DNA from: Cellvibrio mixtus subsp. mixtus J3-8
GTDB taxonomy: Bacteria; Pseudomonadota; Gammaproteobacteria; Pseudomonadales; Cellvibrionaceae
Direction: 5' to 3'
NCBI RefSeq assembly: GCF_000766945.1
Contig: NZ_KN266210.1
Span: 219,626 to 283,625 of the forward strand
DNA length: 64,000 nucleotides
The position numbers and the translations under genes are program-made. Of the stretch, positions 19,578 to 28,090 are shown piece by piece. The notes below the pieces were generated by a model. The model saw nothing but the letters and a program-made list of their open reading frames with translations, did no database searches and was not told the DNA's origin. The stretch's first letter is position 1. The number at the start of each line of letters is the position of its first letter.

Positions 19578-19988
19578 CTATTTCTGTCTATCTGCAGGAT
19601 GATTAACACCATCGTATGTAGAAATTTTTTTAATTTTTAACGGATTAATGCCATCAAGGCATCCCACATTAAATCCATACTGGGACGGATTTGACCGGCG
19701 TTGGTGGTGAGTGTAAACACCACAATTACTACAAAAATAATGCCTGGCGGTTTTTGTATTGAATTGATAAAGCTTTAGCAGTGCTTCGCCTTTGACAATG
19801 CTTATTCCTGATAACGGAATGGAAGCTACAACTGCACCTCTTCTCCTGCATAAAGAGCAGTCACAACGACGCACATCAATCAAACCATCCGGCAAGTCCA
19901 GCTCAAACTCTACGCCACCGCAATGGCAGGTTGCCTTATGTTTTGGCTGGATAACTACACCGTCTACTTCCTTTAAATTGATAGTCAT
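19578..19988 (-). CDS. GFA-family zinc protein
   Basis: A 136-residue member of the glutathione-dependent formaldehyde-activating (GFA/CENP-V) fold. The zinc ligands are seen as CHCGG, CDCSLCRRRG and FCSNCGVYTHH. Most members are not proven formaldehyde enzymes, so only the fold is assigned. It sits in a minus-strand cluster with the GNAT gene and a small exported protein. Confidence 0.85.
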   Translation of the reverse strand: MTINLKEVDGVVIQPKHKATCHCGGVEFELDLPDGLIDVRRCDCSLCRRRGAVVASIPLSGISIVKGEALLKLYQFNTKTARHYFCSNCGVYTHHQRRSNPSQYGFNVGCLDGINPLKIKKISTYDGVNHPADRQK

Positions 19989-20001
19989 ATTCCGCTCCTT
20001 T

Positions 20002-20316
20002 TTAACTCTGCGCCACGATCAACTCTTTAACAATCGCGCTACAGGCTTGGTTGGAAACCTGGATTTTCAGTGTTTCAATACCGGTAAAATAAAAAATAAA
20101 ACAGTTCTTTTTATTGCTGCCACCAACCAGGCGTTTAATATCGGTGGCACTCACAACTTGATAATCGTATTCCGCATCCGGTGAATTTTTGGCGATATTG
20201 AGTTTAACGTAGCCTTTGCCAATAGCCTCTACGCTTTCAACATTATCTGGCATACGGCCTGCAAAGCTGGGCATACAGAGTGACAGAAGGAATAAAGCAG
20301 CGAGTAATTTTTTCAT
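20002..20316 (-). CDS. Small exported protein of unknown function
   Basis: A 104-residue protein from the ATG at 20316, with GGAG 6 nt upstream. It has a clear signal peptide (MKKLLAALFLLSLCMPSFAG). Two Cys residues in the mature part (KNCFIFYF and NQACSAI) could form a disulfide in the periplasm. There is no recognised domain. It ends 13 nt before the GFA-type gene. Confidence 0.65.
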   Translation of the reverse strand: MKKLLAALFLLSLCMPSFAGRMPDNVESVEAIGKGYVKLNIAKNSPDAEYDYQVVSATDIKRLVGGSNKKNCFIFYFTGIETLKIQVSNQACSAIVKELIVAQS

Positions 20317-20369
20317 GGAAAACTCCAACGATATAGAAAAATCTGGAGGGCAATTGGTCTGCGGCAAGG

Positions 20370-20939
20370 TTACTGCAGATTGCATTGGTTCCATTCATCA
20401 AGGCGCTGGAAAAATTGCAGGGTTTCAGCTGCCGCATTTTCTTTCATGTAATTTTCAAACAAGGATTTTTTTGCGCAAATCCGGTGGGAAACATACCAGC
20501 TCAGGGGATAGCGCACGTCCTCTATTTTGACCAGGCTTGAACGAACAGCAATTTCCATCTGGCTGATTAAAAATAATGATCGATCAAACCGGTCGACAAT
20601 ATACTTCGCTTTTGCATCGCTAACCGGATTTTCCAACGCGTCAAACACCGTTTGTGCATTAACTAACGTTTTACTACCGTTTATTTCGTACTCACGCCCT
20701 TCGTCATCCCAATCCATCATTTCCATTGCAACCCAGCCGTCATCGGCAAGCATAGTGCTTACCATTTCCTTGGCCATTTTTGCCTGCTCCCAGCGTAATT
20801 CACGAGCGCCTTGCTGATTGCTTTCCCACAACTGGAACACACCGGTGAAAATAGCAATCAAGCCACCGGCAACGCCAATAAAGCCCACCACTGAATCCAG
20901 AAAATTTTTATTGCCTGCAGGATTATTATTGTCAGTCAT
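20370..20939 (-). CDS. Hypothetical protein with one membrane helix
   Basis: About 189 residues from the ATG at 20939 (AAAGG 9 nt upstream). A membrane segment at about residues 17-38 (VVGFIGVAGGLIAIFTGVF) is followed by an acidic, helical, probably cytoplasmic domain of about 150 residues (LWESNQQ..., DRFDRSLFLISQMEIAV). The layout resembles other small one-helix proteins of unknown role. It lies 30 nt after the oxidoreductase gene and may be cotranscribed with it. Confidence 0.6.
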   Translation of the reverse strand: MTDNNNPAGNKNFLDSVVGFIGVAGGLIAIFTGVFQLWESNQQGARELRWEQAKMAKEMVSTMLADDGWVAMEMMDWDDEGREYEINGSKTLVNAQTVFDALENPVSDAKAKYIVDRFDRSLFLISQMEIAVRSSLVKIEDVRYPLSWYVSHRICAKKSLFENYMKENAAAETLQFFQRLDEWNQCNLQ

Positions 20940-20969
20940 TGGAAGTACCTTTTCGCCCGTCACTTGTCA

Positions 20970-22007
20970 TTACACCGAAATCAAACGCCGCTGTTTAGCG
21001 CTTTCTTCCGCAGCCAATAACAGCTCTACGCCAAGCAATGATTGCTGCGGTAAAAATGCAAGCGGGGCTTTAGCGGTAATGGCGTCCACAATATTTTGAT
21101 AATAATGTTCGTAGTAACCGCGTTGGCCGGGAATGATGCGGCGCGTGGATTCACCGTTATTGTGCGTGTGAAGCACACCGTAATTATCGTCACCCGGTTG
21201 CGCCCAGCCGGACATGCCCGGAATGATTCCGCGCATCATTTGGCTTTCCTGCACATCTTGTCCAAATTTCAGGAATGAGCCTTTATCGCCGTGGATAGCA
21301 ACCGTTGCACCCTTTTCACTAACGTAAGTATTGGAGCGCAAAATTACGCGCATATCGTCGTAGTGAAAAATCGTATTGAAATAATCAGTTGAACCTTCTG
21401 CGCGACGCAAGCTGCGCATATCCGCATAAACGGCATTGGGTTTTCTGAATAAACACAACATGGAATCCACCATATGGATTCCCAGATCAAACCAGGTGCC
21501 GGAACCCGGTAAATTATCTTCCTTCCATTTTTTGTGCGTGACGTTAGTGCGATAGCGGTCATAATGCCATTCGACTTCTACAATACGCCCTAATTCACCG
21601 GACTGGACAATCTGTTGTGCATCAAGATGATCACTTTCCAAGCGTTTATTTTGAAACACCGAAAGGATCCGATTTTTTTGTTGCGCCAATGCAATTAACT
21701 CATTGCCTTCAGCCACACTTAATGTGAACGGTTTTTCTACCACCACATGTTTACCGGCAAGCAAGGCTGCTTTGGTCATCGGATAATGATGCTCATTGGG
21801 TGTATTCACCACTACCAAATGAGTATCCGGGTGGGCAATTAATTCATCAAAACTTTTTACGATATTTACCTGCGGATAATCCGCCAGCGCCGTTGGTTCA
21901 TTGCGCTGCAAAATACTGTGAAGGTTCAAGCGGGAATCGGCGGTGATCAACGGTGCATGAAATACTTTGCCGGACATGCCATAAGAACAAAGGGCAACAT
22001 TTAACAT
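20970..22007 (-). CDS. Gfo/Idh/MocA family NAD(P)-dependent oxidoreductase
   Basis: A 345-residue sugar-type dehydrogenase. The N-terminal Rossmann domain starts MLNVALCSYGMSGKVFHAP and contains VVVNTPNEHH and the family signature EKPFTLS (catalytic Lys). The C-terminal alpha/beta domain includes GTWFDLGIHMVD. It resembles the YdgJ/YhhX and scyllo-inositol dehydrogenase group. The substrate, probably a sugar or inositol, is not defined. It lies 19 nt after the DUF4442 gene on the same strand. Confidence 0.88.
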   Translation of the reverse strand: MLNVALCSYGMSGKVFHAPLITADSRLNLHSILQRNEPTALADYPQVNIVKSFDELIAHPDTHLVVVNTPNEHHYPMTKAALLAGKHVVVEKPFTLSVAEGNELIALAQQKNRILSVFQNKRLESDHLDAQQIVQSGELGRIVEVEWHYDRYRTNVTHKKWKEDNLPGSGTWFDLGIHMVDSMLCLFRKPNAVYADMRSLRRAEGSTDYFNTIFHYDDMRVILRSNTYVSEKGATVAIHGDKGSFLKFGQDVQESQMMRGIIPGMSGWAQPGDDNYGVLHTHNNGESTRRIIPGQRGYYEHYYQNIVDAITAKAPLAFLPQQSLLGVELLLAAEESAKQRRLISV

Positions 22008-22026
22008 GGTGGTGTAATGTCTCTCA

Positions 22027-22533
22027 TTAATTGTTATTTACATCATCCGGATCAATGCCATTTGCGTCCGGTGTTTCATTGTTGCGTGCGCGCGGTTTTA
22101 ATTTGATATAGACACGGCGTTTCACCCGCGCCACCAATTGATTATTATCATCCTTGATTTCCACCAAAAACTCGGGCACATATTTTTCGCCGTTGGCGGT
22201 TTTAGCACGGATTTCGCCAAGGATTTCATCGGTAAGTGTGAACTGCGCATGCACGTGGGTTTTACCGGGAGAGATGTAATCTATCTCTGCATGTTTATCC
22301 CACACAAAATAATCGCGCCCCAGGTTGTTCATTATCATCAACATATACCAGGGGTCCGTCATGGACATTAAACTGCCGCCATATTGTGTTCGGACATAAT
22401 TCTGGTTGTACCAGCGCAACTTTAATGTCACGCGTGTTTCCTTGTAATCTGTCGCAAGGTAAGTCACTTTAATGCCTGAAAAGAATAGCGGCGGCCAAAG
22501 GTTTACCATAGCTTTGAATAGAGCTGCTTTCAT
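22027..22533 (-). CDS. DUF4442 hotdog-fold protein
   Basis: A 168-residue protein of the DUF4442 family, related to hotdog-fold acyl-CoA thioesterases (PPLFFSGIKV, the RTQYGGSLMSMTDP helix region, a central beta sheet ending VKRRVYIKLKP). A thioesterase role on acyl-CoA is a family-based inference. It is followed at 19 nt by the oxidoreductase gene. Confidence 0.78.
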   Translation of the reverse strand: MKAALFKAMVNLWPPLFFSGIKVTYLATDYKETRVTLKLRWYNQNYVRTQYGGSLMSMTDPWYMLMIMNNLGRDYFVWDKHAEIDYISPGKTHVHAQFTLTDEILGEIRAKTANGEKYVPEFLVEIKDDNNQLVARVKRRVYIKLKPRARNNETPDANGIDPDDVNNN

Positions 22534-22560
22534 ATTGATATTCCATCAGCGGAATTTTTC

Positions 22561-22650
22561 ACTACCCGCTTCTGCGGGGTTATGGTTAAAAACATTGACT
22601 AATACAAAACTATTTTTTTTAGTGTCCGCTTGTGCAGGGTTATATTTAAA
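22561..22650. repeat. Two degenerate 30-bp repeats 60 bp apart, each with a small hairpin
   Basis: Positions 22561-22590 and 22621-22650 match at 23 of 30 bases, counted by eye. Each has a short GC hairpin followed by GGTTAT and ending TTAAA. The 30 nt between them is unrelated. A similar hairpin (TACCCG...CGGGAT) occurs at 22680, inside the end of the ABC ATPase gene. The repeat-spacer rhythm recalls a decayed CRISPR array, but copies are too few to call it one. Confidence 0.35.
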
Positions 22651-22667
22651 TCACCCGGATGTGTGGG

Positions 22668-23471
22668 CTATTGGTGCAATACCCGTTTACGCGGGATGAT
22701 AACAACACCATCATCCCTGCATTCCACATAAGCGCTGATACCATAAACGTGTTGCAGATTTTCCGTAGTCAGCACCTGAACCGGTTGCCCGTCTGCAACA
22801 ACCTTGCCGTGATGAATTAATACCAGGCGTGAACAGAAACGTGCAGCCAGGCTTAAATCATGCAACGCCGCAAATACTGAACCACCCTGTTGTGCCTGTT
22901 CAGCTAACAATTCCATCATATGTAGTTGATGGTATGGATCGAGCGCTGCAATAGGTTCATCAGCCAAAATAATTTCCGGTTCGCCGGCAAAAACACGGGC
23001 AAGCAAACTGCGCTGCAATTCGCCACCGGAAAGTGTAGTCACTAGTCGATGACGGAAATTGGTTAACCCGGTGAGCTGTAATGCGCGCTCAATCGCCTTG
23101 GCATCGCGCTCCGATTTACCACTCAACGGTTTATGCCAGGGCGCGCGGCCAAGCCCTACCAAATGTTCAACTTGCAATGGCCAGGCCGGTGTTTCCTGTT
23201 GTGGCAAATAGGCCAGTAATTGCGCACGTTCGCGGTCAGGCAATTGTTGCAATAACACATTCGAATAGTTGTCATTGCTAATGCTTACTTGCCCTGCATC
23301 GGCTTTATGCAAACCAGCGAGAACACGCAGCAGCGAACTTTTGCCAGCACCATTGGGGCCAATCAGGCCAACAAATTCACCTGGATGCAAGTGCACGTCA
23401 ACATTATCGATAATCCGGTTGTTATCGCGAATAACGGCAATGGACTGAGCTTTAAGTGTAGTTGTCATCAT
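22668..23471 (-). CDS. ABC transporter ATP-binding protein (BtuD/FhuC/HmuV type)
   Basis: About 267 residues. Walker A GPNGAGKSS, Q-loop LPQQE, signature LSGGELQR, Walker B IILADEP, then the ALHDLS switch His region. It powers a FecCD-type importer for vitamin B12, haem or an iron chelate. Its start ATG (23471) overlaps the permease stop (ATGA overlap), so the two are translationally coupled. The last codons overlap a small hairpin that resembles the repeats at 22561. Confidence 0.9.
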   Translation of the reverse strand: MMTTTLKAQSIAVIRDNNRIIDNVDVHLHPGEFVGLIGPNGAGKSSLLRVLAGLHKADAGQVSISNDNYSNVLLQQLPDRERAQLLAYLPQQETPAWPLQVEHLVGLGRAPWHKPLSGKSERDAKAIERALQLTGLTNFRHRLVTTLSGGELQRSLLARVFAGEPEIILADEPIAALDPYHQLHMMELLAEQAQQGGSVFAALHDLSLAARFCSRLVLIHHGKVVADGQPVQVLTTENLQHVYGISAYVECRDDGVVIIPRKRVLHQ

Positions 23472-24469
23472 GCCCACCGTGAACGCGTTTTTAAAATCAA
23501 CAACAGGAAAAATGGTGCGCCGATTAATGATGTAACCACACCAATTTTTAATTCGCGCGCACTGTCAAACTGGCGCACCAGAATATCAGCAAGCACTAGT
23601 AGCAATGCACCGCCAAGTGCGCTGGCAACCATTAAGCGACCGGGGCGATAACCCACAAAAGGCCGCAGTAAATGCGGAATCACCAAACCGATAAAACCAA
23701 TCGCGCCACTAACCGCCACACATGCGCCAACACCAATAGAAACTCCTAACAGCAAAATCCAGCGTTCACGTTGATTATTGAAACCAAGCGAACGCGCACT
23801 ATCTTCACCCAGGCTCAGTGCATCGAGGAAACGGCTGCGGCTTAACATCATTACCCAACTGATTGCCGCAAGCGGCAGTGCAACACTGACGTGGTCAAAA
23901 TGGCGATTCGCCAACGAGCCTAACATCCAAAACACAATTTCCTGCATCGCGTACAAACTCGGTGCAAAATTTAAAGCCACTGCAATCAGTGCAACCATGA
24001 TTGAACTCATCGCTGTACCCGCCAGAATTAATGCGAGCATGCTGCTGTGCAAACCGGCCAGTACATACACCATAAATAAAGTAAACAATGCACCGGCAAT
24101 AGCTGCACCCGGCAACCAATACCAGGCGCTGGCGGCAATGCCAAAATATAATGTGCAAATTGCCCCGAAGGCAGCGCCGCTGCTTACCCCCAATACTCCG
24201 GGATCAGCCAACGGATTACGCAACAATCCTTGCATGGCGGCACCGGACATTCCCAATGTTGCGCCAATAATGATGGCAAGAATTAAACGCGGCAAACGAA
24301 TTTGCCCGGCAACATTCGCGGCGAGGCTTTGCTCGCCATTAAAAAAATCGTGCAGCCCGGCGATGACTTCAATATCAGCAAGGCCGGTATTTAATGCAAG
24401 CACCGATGCAGCGATCAGCGCAATTACCAAGGCGCTGGTCAATGCAGCAAATGAAATAGTAATTTTCAC
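23468..24469 (-). CDS. FecCD/BtuC-type ABC importer permease
   Basis: About 333 residues with roughly ten hydrophobic helices. Conserved family stretches are present: RLPRLILAIIIGATLGMSGA, GLLRNPLADPGVLGVSSGAA, and near the end GAIGFIGLVIPHLLR (contact with the ATPase). The start is probably the GTG at 24469, 20 nt after the binding-protein stop. It forms the inner-membrane channel of the importer. The order is binding protein, permease, ATPase. Confidence 0.9.
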   Translation of the reverse strand: MKITISFAALTSALVIALIAASVLALNTGLADIEVIAGLHDFFNGEQSLAANVAGQIRLPRLILAIIIGATLGMSGAAMQGLLRNPLADPGVLGVSSGAAFGAICTLYFGIAASAWYWLPGAAIAGALFTLFMVYVLAGLHSSMLALILAGTAMSSIMVALIAVALNFAPSLYAMQEIVFWMLGSLANRHFDHVSVALPLAAISWVMMLSRSRFLDALSLGEDSARSLGFNNQRERWILLLGVSIGVGACVAVSGAIGFIGLVIPHLLRPFVGYRPGRLMVASALGGALLLVLADILVRQFDSARELKIGVVTSLIGAPFFLLLILKTRSRWA

Positions 24470-24489
24470 AATCGATTCCAGTTTAAAAA

Positions 24490-25362
24490 TTATTTCGCCA
24501 ACTCTTGTTTCAACGTCAATGCAACATCGCCAATCACAGATGCAGCACAACCGGACAATCCCGCCGGTAATATCACCATTTTAAAATCAGCATGCTTTAA
24601 TGCGGGATGCAATAAATATTCACGCGCGAGCGAAAAAGATTCATCCTGGCTTTCTTCAATAATCAGGATTTGCGGTTTGGCACTGAGCAATAATTCAAGA
24701 TCGAGTTGATTAAAACCAAACATACCACGCTCAGCGGCCAGGTTGCGCAAACCGGCGAGCTGCATCAATTCATGTTCCAGTGTGCCATCACCAATGACCA
24801 CCCCGTTGGATGAATACCAGAATGCAGTGAGCGGTGTTTTTCCGGCATTGGCCATTTGCAAGCCTGCAATTTCGGTGTTGATTTTTTCCACCATGTGTTG
24901 TGCTTTTTCCTGTGCACCCACCGTGTTTGCCAACTGCAAAATCTGTTCGTTAATATCGCCCAGCTTACGCGGCAAAGGTAAACGCTCTACCCGTTTTCCC
25001 AACTTTTGTAGTAGCTCGATTGCATTGGGTGCATCAAACTCGCCAGCAAAAATAACGTCCGGATGCAGAGGCACAATTTCTTCCGCCAAACCATGGTTCA
25101 ATGGCATACCCTGAACCTGTTTTGCAATTGGTGACCACGCCGGATTTGCGGTGAGATAACTCAGCGAAACCAAACGCTCATGCGCCACCAACTCCCACAA
25201 CAATTGATCGATGCAAATATTCAGCGATGCAATTTTTTGTGGTACTGCCGGTGATTTTTTCTGTGGCGTTGGTGATGATGCTGTTTGTGCAAAACCTTGT
25301 ATTGCGCAAACCAAAAATAAAAAGCCCATCCAACAACGGATGGGCTTTTTAATCGGCAACAT
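24490..25362 (-). CDS. BtuF-like periplasmic substrate-binding protein
   Basis: About 290 residues with a signal peptide at its start (MLPIKKPIRCWMGFLFLVC, cleavage near GFAQ). The mature part has the class III (helical backbone) binding-protein fold: ASLNICIDQLLWEL, EEIVPLHPDVIFAG, and EQILQLANTVG. Relatives bind cobalamin or iron siderophores. No TonB-dependent receptor or cobalamin riboswitch is adjacent, so the ligand is open. The first codons overlap a perfect terminator-like hairpin (25319-25350). The protein start is 10 nt past the ROK kinase stop on the overlapping side, that is, the two genes share 25373-25362 closely. Confidence 0.85.
   Translation of the reverse strand: MLPIKKPIRCWMGFLFLVCAIQGFAQTASSPTPQKKSPAVPQKIASLNICIDQLLWELVAHERLVSLSYLTANPAWSPIAKQVQGMPLNHGLAEEIVPLHPDVIFAGEFDAPNAIELLQKLGKRVERLPLPRKLGDINEQILQLANTVGAQEKAQHMVEKINTEIAGLQMANAGKTPLTAFWYSSNGVVIGDGTLEHELMQLAGLRNLAAERGMFGFNQLDLELLLSAKPQILIIEESQDESFSLAREYLLHPALKHADFKMVILPAGLSGCAASVIGDVALTLKQELAK
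25319..25350 (-). terminator. Terminator-like hairpin inside the signal-peptide codons of the BtuF-like gene
   Basis: A perfect 13-bp stem (25319-25331 with 25338-25350) and a 6-nt loop. On the minus strand it is followed by TTTTTATTTTT. It lies 23 nt beyond the ROK kinase stop, so it looks like that gene's terminator, yet it is also the coding sequence for residues about 5-15 of the next protein. Confidence 0.7.
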
Positions 25363-25372
25363 TAAATGTGTC

Positions 25373-26284
25373 TTACACAATTGGATTTAACCAGGCCGCG
25401 CCGCGCACACCACTGGAGTCACCATGCACAGCGGGAACAATCGGCGTATCGCATTCGCGACCAAATACATAGTGCGGCAATAACTTTGGTACTTCAGTGT
25501 AAATCGCCGCGATATTGGAGGCACCGCCGCCCAGCACAATCACATCCGGGTCCATAACATTAATGATGGTCGCCAACCCGCGCGCGAGCTGATCGAAATA
25601 ATTGGCAAGAACTTCTTTTGCAACAGCATCGCCCTGCTCTGCCAACGCCACGATTTCATGGCCTTTGAGTTTTTCGTCAGTAATTAATTGATAGGAAAGG
25701 CACAAACCAGTGCCGGATAAAAATGTTTCCTGGCAACCGGCCTTCCCGCAATAACAAGGGCGCGCGTTCAAATCCGCTTCGGAAGTCCAGGCTAACGGGT
25801 TATGCCCCCATTCACCCGCTACACCATTCGGGCCAACAATCGGTGCACCTTTGTACGCGACACCGGCACCGCAACCGGTACCGATAATACCGGCGAACAC
25901 CAGGTCATAGCCTCGACCGGCACCGTCCGTTGCTTCGGATACGGCAAGGCAATTGGCATCGTTGGTGACTTTTACATCACGCTTGAGGAATTCCGATAAA
26001 TCTTTCTGGAAAGGTTTGCCATTGAGCCAGGTCGAATTCGCATTTTTTACGAAGCCGGTTTTGCGCGATACGGTACCGGGAATACCAATGCCTACCGGTA
26101 AATTGGATTCACCGGCAGCCGCTTCCGCCTGGGCCACCAAACTGGCGATATCGCGCAAGGTCGCTCGGTAATCATCGCGCACGGTAGGAATACGGGTACG
26201 AAATAGCTCCTGGCTTGTGCCATTGAGTAATATTACCTCGGTTTTAGTGCCGCCGAGGTCAATGCCGATACGAAAATCTGTCAT
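25373..26284 (-). CDS. ROK family sugar kinase (fructokinase Mak / NagK-like)
   Basis: About 303 residues from the ATG at 26284. An ATP-dependent hexose kinase of the ROK family: phosphate-1 loop [11 protein letters not shown], catalytic Asp in [12 protein letters not shown], the GTGCGAG phosphate-2 motif, and the zinc cluster with GEWGHNPL and [11 protein letters not shown]. The fructokinase (Mak) branch is most likely; glucokinase or N-acetylglucosamine kinase activity is possible, and the latter would suit an organism that breaks down chitin. It is the first gene before the ABC importer. Confidence 0.88.
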   Translation of the reverse strand: MTDFRIGIDLGGTKTEVILLNGTSQELFRTRIPTVRDDYRATLRDIASLVAQAEAAAGESNLPVGIGIPGTVSRKTGFVKNANSTWLNGKPFQKDLSEFLKRDVKVTNDANCLAVSEATDGAGRGYDLVFAGIIGTGCGAGVAYKGAPIVGPNGVAGEWGHNPLAWTSEADLNARPCYCGKAGCQETFLSGTGLCLSYQLITDEKLKGHEIVALAEQGDAVAKEVLANYFDQLARGLATIINVMDPDVIVLGGGASNIAAIYTEVPKLLPHYVFGRECDTPIVPAVHGDSSGVRGAAWLNPIV

Positions 26285-26433
26285 AGGAATCAATCTGTTA
26301 GCTTTATGATCAATCGGATAAAAACGGGCGGGATTATAGGCGCTGGCGACAACCCCAGGCAAATGCCTATGGCGAAACTGCCAGTGCGGGCTACACTGAA
26401 GCATAACTTATTGCAGTGATTCACGAACCGATT

Positions 26434-26820
26434 ATGACTAGTACAAAAAAAACAGACAGCACCCAGGAGCGTCGCAAATTTAGCCGTATCCTTTTTGATG
26501 CCCATGTGGAGCTGGCGCAGGGCAATAGCCACTGGCGTGCGAGCTTGCTGGATATATCCCTCAAGGGCTTGTTGATCCAGCAACAATTGCCGGCACAAGT
26601 ACAAAAAGATTTGCCCATCCTGGTAAAAATTCTGTTGTCAGATAACACTTGCATCGCCATGACAGTGAGTGTTTCCCATCAACATCATAACCAGACCGGT
26701 TTGATGTGCACCACTATTGATATCGACAGCATTAGCCATTTGCGTCGCCTGATCGAATTAAACCTCGGCGACTCTAGCGCTGCCGAGCGCGAACTCAATG
26801 AATTGATGAGCGATTATTAA
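26434..26820 (+). CDS. PilZ-domain c-di-GMP-binding protein (first of a pair)
   Basis: A 128-residue single-domain protein from the ATG at 26434. The c-di-GMP motif RRKFSR (RxxxR-like) near residue 14 and DISLKG (D/NxSxxG) about 25 residues later are both present. Stand-alone PilZ proteins act as c-di-GMP receptors for motility, pili or polysaccharide. It lies directly before a second PilZ gene on the same strand. Confidence 0.85.
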   Translation: MTSTKKTDSTQERRKFSRILFDAHVELAQGNSHWRASLLDISLKGLLIQQQLPAQVQKDLPILVKILLSDNTCIAMTVSVSHQHHNQTGLMCTTIDIDSISHLRRLIELNLGDSSAAERELNELMSDY

Positions 26821-26865
26821 TCCGTTCGCAAACGACTACCCCAAGCAGTGGAGCCTATAAATAGA

Positions 26866-27231
26866 ATGACTGAGCTACCGGCCAGCGATTCTCTTGAGAA
26901 CAAGCGCCGCCATCCGCGTTTTCCTTTGCGTGCGCTGGCGGAATTACAATACTCCACAAAAAGTTGGGATGCGCATGTGCTGGATATTTCCGAATCCGGT
27001 GCGCGCCTGGTGATTTTGAGTGAGCACTTGTTGCAAAAAGGCGACCCCTTGCGAATCCATATTCAACTGGATGATTTAAATCTGGTTGCTTCAAGCAAAA
27101 CCCTGCTCAACTTGCACGGCCGCTTGATTCATGTGCGCGAACAACATCTGGGCTTTGAATTTCAACCCGATACTCCCGCCGACAGGACACTGCTTTACGA
27201 ATTATTGACGTTGATAGAAAACGATCATTAG
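26866..27231 (+). CDS. PilZ-domain c-di-GMP-binding protein (second of a pair)
   Basis: About 121 residues. The start is taken as the ATG at 26866 with GGAG 12 nt upstream; a GTG at 26848 is also possible. It has KRRHPRFP (RxxxR) and DISESGARL (DxSxxG). It is 45 nt after the first PilZ gene, with clear but limited similarity, so the pair probably arose by duplication. An exported binding-protein-like gene follows at 22 nt. Confidence 0.84.
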   Translation: MTELPASDSLENKRRHPRFPLRALAELQYSTKSWDAHVLDISESGARLVILSEHLLQKGDPLRIHIQLDDLNLVASSKTLLNLHGRLIHVREQHLGFEFQPDTPADRTLLYELLTLIENDH

Positions 27232-27253
27232 CTTCAACATTGTGTGCGGTGTT

Positions 27254-28078
27254 ATGCGCATCTTTATTATTTTTCTATTCATTGTTTGCCTTCCAACACA
27301 GGCAGCGCAGCAATTACCACTGGTTATTCCTGCACCAGGGTCACTGGAACCTGAGGCTACCGGAATTTATTATGAAAAAGTTCTTACCCTCGCCTTAAGT
27401 AAAACAGCAACACTTCCGGAAATAACACCAGCTCCTGTTTACAAAATTACTTACCACCCCCATGTTGTCGGGCGCGAACGTTTTCGCCTGCTGGTAAAAC
27501 AAGGGGTGGTGGATGTGATCTGGAGCAGCAGCAACCAGCAGCGCGAAGAGGAATTTATTCCGGTGAAATTTAATTTGTTGCGCGGCATCAATGAATATCG
27601 CGTGTTGCTCATTCGTGCAGATGAGCAGCACCGATTTGACCAGGTCAAAACCCTCGAGGATTTGCGGCGATTTAAAATTGGCTCGGGTATTCATTGGAGC
27701 GATACGCAAGTCTATAACTTCAATGGCCTGCCAATGGTCACATCCTATGCCTACGATACGATGTTCCGCATGCTGGCTGCCAAGCGGTTTGATTATATGG
27801 CGCGCAGCCTGCAGGAAGTTGGTTACGAATTAAAACAGTACGGTAAGCTTGGCTTAACTGTGGAAAAGAATTTGTTGATCCACTATCCACAGCCGATTTA
27901 TTTTTTCCTGAATAAAAAACATCAGGCGCTGGCAACACGCATTGAACAAGGATTATTGCTCGCGCAAGCAGATGGTAGCCTGGATGAATTATTTGCAAGT
28001 ATTCCCGGCTTTAAAGCAGCAGCAGAAAAAATTCGCCATATAGATCGCCGGGTAATCGAATTACAGCGCGAAGATTAA
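27254..28078 (+). CDS. Periplasmic solute-binding-protein-like protein
   Basis: A 274-residue exported protein (signal peptide MRIFIIFLFIVCLPTQAAQ). The mature part resembles bacterial extracellular solute-binding family 3 (YYEKVLTLAL, the VIWSSS stretch, LEDLRRFKIGSG, and the AAKRFDYMARSL hinge segment). No permease genes are nearby. Solitary proteins of this type next to signalling genes may be sensors rather than transport subunits. It may be cotranscribed with the two PilZ genes. Confidence 0.7.
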   Translation: MRIFIIFLFIVCLPTQAAQQLPLVIPAPGSLEPEATGIYYEKVLTLALSKTATLPEITPAPVYKITYHPHVVGRERFRLLVKQGVVDVIWSSSNQQREEEFIPVKFNLLRGINEYRVLLIRADEQHRFDQVKTLEDLRRFKIGSGIHWSDTQVYNFNGLPMVTSYAYDTMFRMLAAKRFDYMARSLQEVGYELKQYGKLGLTVEKNLLIHYPQPIYFFLNKKHQALATRIEQGLLLAQADGSLDELFASIPGFKAAAEKIRHIDRRVIELQRED

Positions 28079-28090
28079 ATCTTTCATTGG

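Noticed and set aside
24470..25500. Cobalamin riboswitch before the BtuFCD-like importer
   Set aside because: The genes sit directly behind the ROK kinase gene, and no B12-box sequence was found upstream.
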